DNA from: Planctomycetota bacterium
GTDB taxonomy: Bacteria > Planctomycetota > UBA11346
Length of the DNA stretch: 7,152 bases
Direction: 5' to 3'
Assembly: GCA_013816645.1 (NCBI GenBank)
Contig: JACDEC010000149.1
Span: forward strand, 1-7,152
Of this stretch, positions 1 through 7,074 are shown piece after piece. The notes below the pieces were generated by a model, which saw only the letters and a program-made list of their open reading frames with translations, was not told the DNA's origin and did no database searches. The translations under genes and the position numbers were made by a program. Numbering within the stretch: position 1 is the stretch's first letter; every line of letters starts with the position of its first letter.

Positions 1-486
1 GGCGTAGTCGGCGATCGGGGCATCGAAATAGGTGGCGAAGTCGCCGTCGAAGGCGCTGCGGAACTCGAGCCGCGGATCGTTGGTGGCGGGAGGATTCGCC
101 CACGAGCCCGCGGTGCCGAATTTGGTGCCGAGGATCTTGGTGGCGCCGTTGTAAAATTCGAGTTCGGCGATGTTGCCGTGGCTGCCGACACCGCCGAGCC
201 AGCGCAGGTATTCCCAGGATACACTGCCGTTCTTGGTGACCGGGATGTCGGTCCAGACGTTTGCCGCGGGATACGGGATCAGGGGATCCGAGAGATCGAC
301 CCACGCCGAGCCATCGTGCGATCCCTGGATCACGCTGCCGTACATGCGCTCAATGATGTCGGCGCGCGGTGCGACCCGCGCCTTGGTGACCAGGGTGCTC
401 TCGGCGCCGATGACATCGGTGCCGGGGAAGTGCAGCGCGAGCATGGCGATCGCTGCGGACAGGACGTGGGCGAAGACCGTGCGCAT
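1..486 (-). CDS. Secreted protein with discoidin/galactose-binding-like domain (N-terminal part, runs off the window)
   Basis: The minus strand is open from an ATG at 486-484 to base 1, giving 162 residues with no stop, so the C-terminus lies outside the window. A GAGGA Shine-Dalgarno at 498-494 sits 7 nt before the ATG. Residues 1-28 look like a Sec signal peptide: a short basic start, a hydrophobic stretch VLSAAIAMLAL, and likely cleavage after IGA at residue 28. From about residue 45 the chain resembles F5/8-type C (discoidin-like) carbohydrate-binding modules. The first half has GSVIQGSHDGSAW, then YLRWLGG, then GNIAELEFYNG; later come FGTAGSW and AFDGDFATYFDAP. Such modules are usually attached to secreted glycoside hydrolases or surface proteins. 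The catalytic part, if any, is not visible, so no enzyme activity is assigned. Two palindromic operator-like sites lie just upstream, which suggests regulated expression. Confidence 0.75.
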   Translation of the reverse strand, partial: MRTVFAHVLSAAIAMLALHFPGTDVIGAESTLVTKARVAPRADIIERMYGSVIQGSHDGSAWVDLSDPLIPYPAANVWTDIPVTKNGSVSWEYLRWLGGVGSHGNIAELEFYNGATKILGTKFGTAGSWANPPATNDPRLEFRSAFDGDFATYFDAPIADYA

Positions 487-519
487 GGGTGTGTCCTCGA
501 AAAAGCGCAATGAGCGCCG

Positions 520-555
520 TTAGAACGTTCTAGAATGGTTGCACGAACGTTCTAA
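520..555 (-). promoter_or_regulatory. Twin palindromic operator-like sites upstream of the CBM-like gene
   Basis: TAGAACGTTCTA (521-532) is a perfect 12-bp palindrome. A second copy of its core, GAACGTTC with TA following, lies at 545-554. The two centres are 22 bp apart, about two helical turns. The outer arms TTAGAACGTTC (520-530) and GAACGTTCTAA (545-555) also form a perfect 11-bp inverted repeat. The central CG flanked by AA/TT is the usual pattern of LacI-family operators, which often control carbohydrate-use genes. On the minus strand a TTGACC -35-like hexamer lies at 574-569. The operators cover the place where the -10 would fall, but I see no convincing -10. LacI-type binding is inferred from pattern only, and no regulator gene is in the window. 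Confidence 0.55.
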
Positions 556-768
556 ACAGGACTTTTCAGGTCAAGGCGCGTTAACCCTCACCACGCGGCA
601 GCAGCGCGAAGTCCATCACACGTCGCGCACAAAGCTTTCCTGGGCTGCACGTTGCGCGCACCTGCACACCCGAATCCTGACTCGATTCGCGTCAGACTAG
701 GGCCGCAAAGTGATGCAACTGCTCCACCGTTACCAGGTCGGTGACCGCACGAGAGCGCAGCCCGGGGC

Positions 769-792
769 GACGGGCGACGGGCGACGGGCGAC
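769..792. repeat. Short heptamer array, GACGGGC x3
   Basis: Three perfect GACGGGC units run from 769 to 789, followed by a partial GAC. The same unit in the same orientation forms the 12-copy array at 6454-6537, so this is a dispersed copy of one repeat family. Confidence 0.85.
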
Positions 793-854
793 GTGTTCGA
801 CACGCGCGCAGCATGGACGCTGACGTCGGAGTCGGATTACCCGGGGACCGATCA

Positions 855-872
855 GCGCGGTGACGCCCGCGC
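855..872 (-). terminator. Possible weak terminator hairpin after the receiver/ATPase gene
   Basis: GCGCGG (855-860) and CCGCGC (867-872) form a 6-bp stem with a 6-nt loop, starting 6 nt past the TGA stop at 881-879. No T-tract follows on the minus strand, so intrinsic termination is uncertain. Confidence 0.25.
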
Positions 873-878
873 GCTCTG

Positions 879-1763
879 TCAGCCGCGCTGCATCGAGGAC
901 GACGACGTCGAAGCGCCCTTGTCGAGATATTTGATCGCCACCGCACGATTGCCGCGCGCGTTGTAGATCAGCTTGTCCATGATGTGTTTGATCAGGTGGA
1001 TCCCATAGCCGCCGAGCCGCTTACCCGCGTTCTTGCGGTGCTCGATGTGCGCGATCGGGTCGAGGCTGGGATCGGGGATCGCGCCGGGCTGGAAGCCCGC
1101 GCCCTCGTCTTCGATGTAGACGATGATCTTGCCGGGCAGCAGGCGGCAGCCGAAGGTGACCTTCTTCGTGCGGTCGTTGCGATTGCCCCATTCGATGGCG
1201 TTGCGGCCGAGCTCCTCGAGCGCGAGCTTGATCTCGCTCGCCGCCGGTTCGGGGATCTTGAATTTGTCGAGCAGACTGAGGAAACGACGGAATTTATAGA
1301 GCACCGAATGATCGCTGGCGCCGCTGATCTCGAACCATCCGTGCGGATCGTATTCGATGTTCAATTCAGCGCTCAGCGGCGGAGCGTGCTGCAGGGCGTT
1401 CGCTGCCGCGGTCAGCAGATCGTCGATGGTCACCGGCTTGATCAGGTAGTCGCAGGCACCGAGCCGCAGGCAGCGCAGGATCACGTCGTCCTGGCCGAGC
1501 GCGGTGAGCATGATGGCGGTGGCGGGATAGCGGCGTTTGCGCAGCTCGGACAGCAGACCTTCGCCATCGAGGCGGGGCATGCTGATGTCGCACACCAGCA
1601 GGTTGAACGGTTGCTGCGCCGCGTCGATCACCTCGAGAGCCGCGATACCATCGGCCGCGGTCGCCACCTCGACGTCGCCGAGATCGTGCAGCGTCTCGGC
1701 GAGGTATCCCTGCAGGCTCGGCATGTCCTCGACGACGAGGATGCGCGGGCGGGAGGACATCAT
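879..1763 (-). CDS. Response regulator receiver fused to an RsbW-like (HATPase_c_2) ATPase domain
   Basis: Taking the ATG at 1763-1761 gives 294 aa. Residues about 6-125 are a CheY-like receiver: acidic pair E12/D13 in LVVED, phospho-acceptor D59 in VCDISMP, T87 in MLTA and K109 in LIKP, so all key residues are present. Residues about 140-285 are a GHKL ATPase of the anti-sigma-factor/serine-kinase type. This part has EELGRNAIEWGN (N188), DEGAGF (D219, G221, G223) and GGYGI (251-255). There is no DNA-binding domain. Such proteins are expected to act by phosphorylating or binding an anti-anti-sigma partner, with the receiver as switch; this output is inferred. The gene follows the kinase-like gene on the same strand and is probably co-transcribed. 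The start is uncertain. A TTG at 1796 overlaps the upstream TGA as TTGA and would add 11 residues; a second ATG lies at 1760. None has a good Shine-Dalgarno. Confidence 0.85.
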   Translation of the reverse strand: MMSSRPRILVVEDMPSLQGYLAETLHDLGDVEVATAADGIAALEVIDAAQQPFNLLVCDISMPRLDGEGLLSELRKRRYPATAIMLTALGQDDVILRCLRLGACDYLIKPVTIDDLLTAAANALQHAPPLSAELNIEYDPHGWFEISGASDHSVLYKFRRFLSLLDKFKIPEPAASEIKLALEELGRNAIEWGNRNDRTKKVTFGCRLLPGKIIVYIEDEGAGFQPGAIPDPSLDPIAHIEHRKNAGKRLGGYGIHLIKHIMDKLIYNARGNRAVAIKYLDKGASTSSSSMQRG

Positions 1764-1792
1764 AGGAGCAATGTGCCCAGGGGCAGGTGGCG

Positions 1793-2632
1793 TCAAGATG
1801 TCCGCTGATCAGCAGCGGCGCGGCCATGGTCCGCGAAAGGGCCGCCGACGGGCAGCGACACCGAAAAGGTCGCGCCACGCCCAGGAATGCTGTCCAGCGC
1901 CACCGTGCCGCCGTGCAGCGCGGTGATGCCGCGCACGATGGTCAGGCCCAGCCCGACCCCGGCTCCGCTCCCGGGCTGGCGCTGGAAGTAGGCGGAGAAG
2001 ATGCGCTCACGGTCGCTGTCGGGGATGCCCGGGCCGCTGTCGCTCACCGACAGGATCGCCCGTCCGGCGTCGATGCGCATGGCGATGGCGATGCGGCCTC
2101 CCGCGGGTGTGAACTTCCGCGCGTTGTCGACCATGTTCCCGAGCACCTGGCAGACGCGTCTGCGATCGAGGCGGACGCTGTGTCCAGTCAGCGATTCCCG
2201 GCGGGGCCATTCCACCGCGAAGCCGCTGCCGAGCACCGGCTCGCTGGCGGCGCGCAGGTCGTCGAGCAAGACGGCCAGGGATACGTCTTCGAGGCGCAGG
2301 GTCATGCGTCCCGATTCGAGGCTGGCAAGATCGAGCAGTTCGTTGATCAGGGTCAGCAGCCGCAGGCCGTTGCGATGGATGGCATCGACGTAATCAGCCT
2401 GCCGACGGCTCAGCGGCCGGCTGCCCGAATCGTCGAGCAGCAGTTCGCTGAAGCCGATGATGCTGTTGAGCGGGGTGCGCAGATCGTCGCTGACCTGGGC
2501 GAGGAACTCGGTCTTGCGCTGGTCGACCTGCTCGAGGTGGCGCTTGTCGTTGGCCAGGCGTTCCGCCTTGGCCAGGAGTTCGACGTTGCCTTCGAGGATG
2601 TCGAAGAGGAGAGGATCGCGAGGTACGTTCAC
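1793..2632 (-). CDS. Soluble histidine-kinase-like protein whose phospho-accepting His is replaced by Asp
   Basis: From the GTG at 2632-2630 the product is 279 aa. Residues about 1-40 are a charged helical, possibly coiled-coil lead-in (LLAKAERLANDKRHLEQ). Residues about 40-105 match a HisKA dimerisation domain, followed by a HATPase_c domain to the end. The ATPase boxes look intact: N box NMVDNARKF (N166, N170), G1 DSGPGI (198-203), F box around F212 and G2 GVGLGL (225-230). The H box reads VSDDLRTPLN instead of the usual xSHELRTPLN, so residue 49 (codon GAC, 2488-2486) is Asp where His is phosphorylated in this family. No sensor domain or membrane segment is seen. The gene lies between gpmI and the receiver/ATPase gene and ends within 30 bp of the latter's ATG. 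A TTG at 2728 overlapping the gpmI stop would add a 32-residue Arg/Pro/His-rich extension, which I consider less likely. Confidence 0.8.
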   Translation of the reverse strand: MNVPRDPLLFDILEGNVELLAKAERLANDKRHLEQVDQRKTEFLAQVSDDLRTPLNSIIGFSELLLDDSGSRPLSRRQADYVDAIHRNGLRLLTLINELLDLASLESGRMTLRLEDVSLAVLLDDLRAASEPVLGSGFAVEWPRRESLTGHSVRLDRRRVCQVLGNMVDNARKFTPAGGRIAIAMRIDAGRAILSVSDSGPGIPDSDRERIFSAYFQRQPGSGAGVGLGLTIVRGITALHGGTVALDSIPGRGATFSVSLPVGGPFADHGRAAADQRTS

Positions 2633-2724
2633 GGTGGCGCCGAGGGAATGTTCGTGGCGCCGATGTGCGACGCGGAATGGACGGAGCGGATGCGGTCGGC
2701 GCGGAGTGTAGCGCGGTCGGCGCG

Positions 2725-4380
<1,656 letters not shown>

Positions 4381-4386
4381 GGCGAT

Positions 4387-4403
4387 CTCCGCGAGGCGCG
4401 GAG
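4387..4403 (-). promoter_or_regulatory. Hairpin enclosing the gpmI Shine-Dalgarno
   Basis: CTCCGC (4387-4392) and GCGGAG (4398-4403) form a perfect 6-bp stem with a 5-nt loop. In the gpmI transcript the 3' arm contains the GGAG that serves as ribosome binding site, 6 nt before the ATG. Folding could limit initiation, but the stem is short and a regulatory role is inference. Confidence 0.35.
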
Positions 4404-4445
4404 TCTAGGCGGGGATGGGGGATTGCCAGGCGGCCCGGGGAGACA

Positions 4446-4508
4446 TTCCCAGCTTCCCAGCTGGCCTGCTTGGCTCGCGATTCGATGAAGCGGGGAAGCC
4501 GGGAAGCG
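4446..4508. repeat. Octamer direct repeats in inverted orientation, forming a 13-bp stem
   Basis: TTCCCAGC is repeated twice at 4446-4461. GGGAAGCC and GGGAAGCG follow one another at 4493-4508. The two blocks are inverted relative to each other: 4446-4458 pairs with 4493-4505 over 13 bp with one A/C mismatch, which becomes G-U in minus-strand RNA; the loop is 34 nt. Inside, CCAGCT (4449-4454) and AGCTGG (4459-4464) form an alternative 6-bp hairpin. The structure directly abuts the heptamer array and lies in the leader of gpmI if transcription starts upstream of it. Confidence 0.6.
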
Positions 4509-4568
4509 GACTCCAGACTCCAGACTCCAGACTCCAGACTCCAGACTCCAGACTCCAGACTCCAGACT
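4509..4568. repeat. Heptamer array, GACTCCA x8 plus partial
   Basis: Eight perfect GACTCCA units occupy 4509-4564 and a partial GACT ends at 4568. One extra T at the junction (an 8-nt step) then leads into the adjacent GACTGGC array. The array is stop-free in all six frames, so open frames crossing it are not evidence of coding. Confidence 0.95.
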
Positions 4569-4572
4569 TGGC

Positions 4573-4684
4573 GACTGGCGACTGGCGACTGGCGACTGGC
4601 GACTGGCGACTGGCGACTGGCGACTGGCGACTGGCGACTGGCGACTGGCGACTGGCGACTGGCGACTAGCGACCGGCGACCGGC
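4573..4684. repeat. Heptamer array, GACTGGC x13 then three variants
   Basis: Thirteen perfect GACTGGC units run from 4573 to 4663. They are followed in phase by GACTAGC, GACCGGC and GACCGGC to 4684. Divergence is confined to the right end, while the interior is homogeneous, as expected for tandem arrays that expand and contract by slippage. It adjoins a different heptamer array on the left. Confidence 0.95.
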
Positions 4685-4707
4685 GACTACTGCAAGCGTC
4701 AACAGCG

Positions 4708-4734
4708 CGACCCCCGCGCACTGCACGGGGGTCG
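4708..4734 (-). terminator. Probable terminator hairpin downstream of the gspF/pilC gene
   Basis: CGACCCCCG (4708-4716) and CGGGGGTCG (4726-4734) form a perfect 9-bp stem with a 9-nt loop, about 45 nt past the gspF/pilC stop. Only a weak T-rich stretch (CTGTTG) follows on the minus strand, so it may act as a transcript-end stabiliser rather than a full intrinsic terminator. Its GACCCCCGCG core (4709-4718) recurs in the hairpin at 7131-7150. Confidence 0.5.
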
Positions 4735-4779
4735 GCCTGAATCGTTCCGCACCCCGCAGGGCGCGGCATCTGCCGAGCG

Positions 4780-6036
4780 TCAGCTCCCGCTGCCGCTCGA
4801 GATGTTCTCGATGATCTTGATCAGCGGGATGAACAGCGCGATGACGATGAAACCGACCGCACCACCCATGAAGATGATCAGCAGGGGTTCGAGCAAGCTC
4901 ATCATCGCGCCCACCGCCGAGTCGACTTCCTCGTCGTAGGTCTCCGCGATCTTGATCAGCATCTTGTCGAGCTCGCCGGTCTCTTCGCCGACCTTGATCA
5001 TGTTGACGACGATGTCGTCGAACACGCCGCAGCGGCGCAACGGCTCGTTGACCGTCTCGCCTTCCTTCACCGAATCGCGCACCTCCTGGATGGCGTTGCG
5101 CACCACCACGTTGGGCGTCGCCGATTTGGTGATGTCGAGCGCGTCGAGGAAGCCGACGCCCGAGGTGACCAGCGTGCCGAGCGTACGGGTGAAGCGCGCG
5201 ACCGAGCTCTTCTTGAGGATCATGCCGAGCACGGGGATGCGCAAGGCGATGCGGTCGAGGATCTCGCCGCCCTTCTCGGTCTTGGCGAAGACCTTGAGGC
5301 CGACGATCGTGCCGATGATCATGAACAGCAGCAGCCACCAGTACCCAGCGATGAAGCGGCTGAAGCCGATCAGGGCCTCGGTCAGACCGGGCAGCGCGAT
5401 GCCGAGATCCTTGAAGATCAGTTCGAACTTGGGGACGATCGCGACCATGATGAAGGTCAGGATCAGCGAGGCGATGGTCAGCACCGCGATCGGATAGATC
5501 ATCGCGCCGATGACCTTCTTCTTCAGGCGCTGAGCCTTCTCCATGAACTCGGCCAAGCGGCGCAGGATGACGTCGAGCGCGCCCGCGGCCTCGCCGGCCT
5601 TGACCAGGTTGGTGTAGAGCCGGTCCCAGATCTTGGGGTGCTGGGCCATCGCCTCGGACAGCATCGTGCCGCTCTGGACTTCTTCGGTCACGCGGGTGAG
5701 CGCGTTGCGCAGGGTGCCCGGCCGCTGCATGTCGGTCAGGATCTGCATCGATTGCACGATCGGCAGACCGGCGTCCTGCAGCGTCGAGAGCTGCCGGGTG
5801 AAGAGCACGACCTGCTTCTTCTTCACGCCGCCGAAGATCGAGAACCCGCCGCCGCTCTTCTTGGCGCCGGCCGCAGCGGTCTTGTTGCTCTTGGCGCGCA
5901 CTTCGCGCACCTCGATGGGCAGGAAGCCTCGCTTCTTGATCGAAGCGATGGCTTCGACCTCGGAGGTCGCCTCGAGCGAGTCCGAGATCTCTTTGTTGGT
6001 GCGCTTATCGTGCGCCTTGAACGCGTAGACGGCCAT
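4780..6036 (-). CDS. Type II secretion / type IV pilus inner-membrane platform protein (GspF/PilC family)
   Basis: The 418-aa product is a polytopic inner-membrane protein that forms the platform on which pilus or pseudopilus subunits are assembled, working with a cytoplasmic ATPase. Two T2SSF repeats are visible, about residues 75-200 (FTRQLSTLQDAGLPIVQSM, LVKAGEAAGALD) and 278-400 (RFTRTLGTLVTSGVGFLDAL, MIKVGEETGELD). Three hydrophobic segments lie at about 176-200, 229-250 and 383-405. The N-terminus (MAVYAFKAHD) and length are normal for the family. The start is the ATG at 6036-6034, supported by AGGAG (6046-6042) 5 nt upstream. An open frame continues upstream through the heptamer array to 6606, but the family begins at this Met. 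No pilin, ATPase or peptidase gene adjoins it here, so PilC cannot be separated from GspF. Confidence 0.92.
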   Translation of the reverse strand: MAVYAFKAHDKRTNKEISDSLEATSEVEAIASIKKRGFLPIEVREVRAKSNKTAAAGAKKSGGGFSIFGGVKKKQVVLFTRQLSTLQDAGLPIVQSMQILTDMQRPGTLRNALTRVTEEVQSGTMLSEAMAQHPKIWDRLYTNLVKAGEAAGALDVILRRLAEFMEKAQRLKKKVIGAMIYPIAVLTIASLILTFIMVAIVPKFELIFKDLGIALPGLTEALIGFSRFIAGYWWLLLFMIIGTIVGLKVFAKTEKGGEILDRIALRIPVLGMILKKSSVARFTRTLGTLVTSGVGFLDALDITKSATPNVVVRNAIQEVRDSVKEGETVNEPLRRCGVFDDIVVNMIKVGEETGELDKMLIKIAETYDEEVDSAVGAMMSLLEPLLIIFMGGAVGFIVIALFIPLIKIIENISSGSGS

Positions 6037-6302
6037 AGCCTCTCCTGAGACGAACCAGCGGGCCGCCCCCGACCGGAGGCGGCAATCCCGGACGGTAGTG
6101 GCCCCACCCAGGTCCGGAACCGGAACCTGAGCGGGATCGCTACCCGAGCCCCCTGCCGTGTCATCGGGCTGGCGGGCGCAAGTGCTCCCGGGATGGGAGG
6201 ATACCTCGCATTCCCGGGGGCGGGCAAGGATCAGATGCGATGAAGGACGATGGGGTTGGCGGGGGCTGACGGGGTATTCGTAGTTGAGTGGAGAGCTCCC
6301 CT
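6037..6302. other. Leader/promoter region of the gspF/pilC gene, non-coding
   Basis: Apart from the AGGAG ribosome binding site, no coding signal is seen. Two hairpins stand out. One at 6109-6129 has arms CAGGT/ACCTG with further inner pairs. The other pairs CCCGGGA (6187-6193) with TCCCGGG (6212-6218). No convincing -35/-10 pair or known riboswitch consensus was recognised. Since the flanking genes diverge, promoters for both should lie between 6037 and 6690. Confidence 0.45.
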
Positions 6303-6414
6303 GCCCGTCGCCCGTCGCTCGTAGCCCGTAGCCCGTCGCTCGTGACCCGTGACCCGTGACCCGTGGCTCGTGACTCGTGACTCGAGTCCCGTCGCTCGAA
6401 TCCCGTGACCCGTC
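6303..6414. repeat. Degenerate heptamer array, 16 units of GCCCGTC type (inverted orientation)
   Basis: Sixteen consecutive 7-nt units keep exact phase from 6303 to 6414. They include GCCCGTC, GCTCGTA, GCCCGTA, GCTCGTG, ACCCGTG (three in a row), ACTCGTG, ACTCGAG, TCCCGTC, GCTCGAA and ACCCGTC. The consensus GCCCGTC is the reverse complement of the GACGGGC unit in the array to the right. No indel breaks the 7-nt register despite many substitutions. Confidence 0.9.
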
Positions 6415-6418
6415 GTCT

Positions 6419-6439
6419 GCGGGCTGCGGGCTGCGGGCT
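6419..6439. repeat. Three-copy heptamer array, GCGGGCT
   Basis: Three perfect GCGGGCT units lie between the degenerate left block and the homogeneous right block, so a third unit sequence with the same 7-nt period occurs at this locus. Confidence 0.9.
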
Positions 6440-6453
6440 GCTGAAGCGGAGGC

Positions 6454-6540
6454 GACGGGCGACGGGCGACGGGCGACGGGCGACGGGCGACGGGCGACGG
6501 GCGACGGGCGACGGGCGACGGGCGACGGGCGACGGGCGAC
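6454..6540. repeat. Homogeneous heptamer array, GACGGGC x12
   Basis: Twelve perfect GACGGGC units run from 6454 to 6537, followed by a partial GAC. The unit is identical to the three-copy array at 769-789 and is the reverse complement of the consensus at 6303-6414. Perfect copies suggest recent expansion or homogenisation. Confidence 0.95.
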
Positions 6541-6599
6541 GGAGATCCCTGACTTAGGTGGTGGCTTCCTTCCAAGCCCCAGCGTCCGGACCGTGCTCG

Positions 6600-6648
6600 C
6601 TGTCAAGCCTGCCCTCGCTGCGCTCGGCGGCTGCGCCGGGCTGGACAG
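6600..6648 (+). other. Stem-loop region in the 5' leader of the four-helix-bundle gene
   Basis: CTGTCAAGCC (6600-6609) pairs with GGCTGGACAG (6639-6648) at 9 of 10 positions. CGGCG (6625-6629) and CGCCG (6634-6638) form an inner 5-bp stem with a GCTG loop. It lies 42 nt upstream of the start codon. In DNA this GC-rich, some pairing is expected by chance, so function is uncertain. Confidence 0.35.
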
Positions 6649-6690
6649 CTGCGCGCGCCCCGGCCCCAGGGGCTCGAAAGGAATCCACCC

Positions 6691-7041
6691 ATGGCACGAT
6701 TCACGGGGCTGAAAGTCTGGCAGGAGGCGCGCGAGCTGGTGCGAGCGGTGTCCAGCGCGAGCGATGCGATGCGCAGCGAAGGCGATCTGAAATCCCAGAT
6801 GCGCCGAGCCGCGATCTCGGTGGCAAGCAACATCGCCGAGGGAGCTGAACGCGGATCAGATCGTGAGTTCCGCCGCTTTCTCGCGATGGCGAAAGGCTCC
6901 GCCGCCGAATTGGAAGCGCAGGCCATGATCGCAGAAGATGCGCAGTGCCTGCATGCGCAGGTCGCACATGACATCATCGCACGAGCCGACCGCGTCGGCA
7001 GGATGCTCAACCGCCTGATGGCGCACATCGGCAGCGGCTAG
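6691..7041 (+). CDS. Four-helix-bundle protein (TIGR02436 / S23 / bAvd-like family)
   Basis: The product is 116 aa, normal for this family. It opens with the signature MARFTGLKVWQEARELV, then SQMRRAAISVASNIAEG, then RFLAMAKGSAAELEAQ, and ends in a fourth helix (ADRVGRMLNRLM). The first proteins of this type were found in 23S rRNA intervening sequences. The fold is shared with Avd, the accessory protein of diversity-generating retroelements, a basic oligomer thought to bind nucleic acid. The function of stand-alone copies is not settled. No reverse transcriptase or template/variable repeat pair is seen here. The ATG at 6691 has AAAGGA (6677-6682) 8 nt upstream. The gene is the only plus-strand gene in the window, follows heptamer arrays and runs into another short one at its stop, which makes it a candidate for a transferred or repeat-associated unit. 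Confidence 0.9.
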   Translation: MARFTGLKVWQEARELVRAVSSASDAMRSEGDLKSQMRRAAISVASNIAEGAERGSDREFRRFLAMAKGSAAELEAQAMIAEDAQCLHAQVAHDIIARADRVGRMLNRLMAHIGSG

Positions 7042-7050
7042 CGGCTAGCG
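7033..7050. repeat. Short heptamer repeat across the stop of the four-helix-bundle gene
   Basis: AGCGGCT occurs twice in tandem (7033-7046) and AGCG begins a third copy. The TAG stop (7039-7041) lies inside the repeat, so the period-7 motif also marks the 3' edge of this gene. Confidence 0.6.
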
Positions 7051-7074
7051 ACCGCCGCTTCCCTGGCCCCGCAT

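Larger units (their letters stand above)
556..878. other. Intergenic region without a credible gene
   Basis: This lies between the start of the CBM-like gene and the end of the receiver/ATPase gene, both on the minus strand. Short open frames exist but have no ribosome binding site or recognisable product, and some read through the heptamer array. It holds the -35-like hexamer for the left gene, a short heptamer array and a weak hairpin next to the right gene's stop. A small CTGAC/GTCAG inverted repeat (677-681, 691-695) is the only other structure noticed. Confidence 0.6.

Noticed and set aside
4509..4684. CRISPR array
   Set aside because: The units are contiguous 7-mers without spacers, and no cas gene is near.
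6041..6300. c-di-GMP or other known riboswitch in the gspF/pilC leader
   Set aside because: Hairpins are present but the conserved bases of known riboswitch classes were not found.
4780..6606. A 608-residue version of the gspF/pilC protein starting at 6606
   Set aside because: The extra N-terminus is heptamer-array translation, while a strong AGGAG site and the family's normal start MAVYAFKA lie at 6036.
6231..6606. Open frames with SPVARRP repeats as real repeat proteins
   Set aside because: They arise automatically from stop-free heptamer arrays and lack ribosome binding sites.
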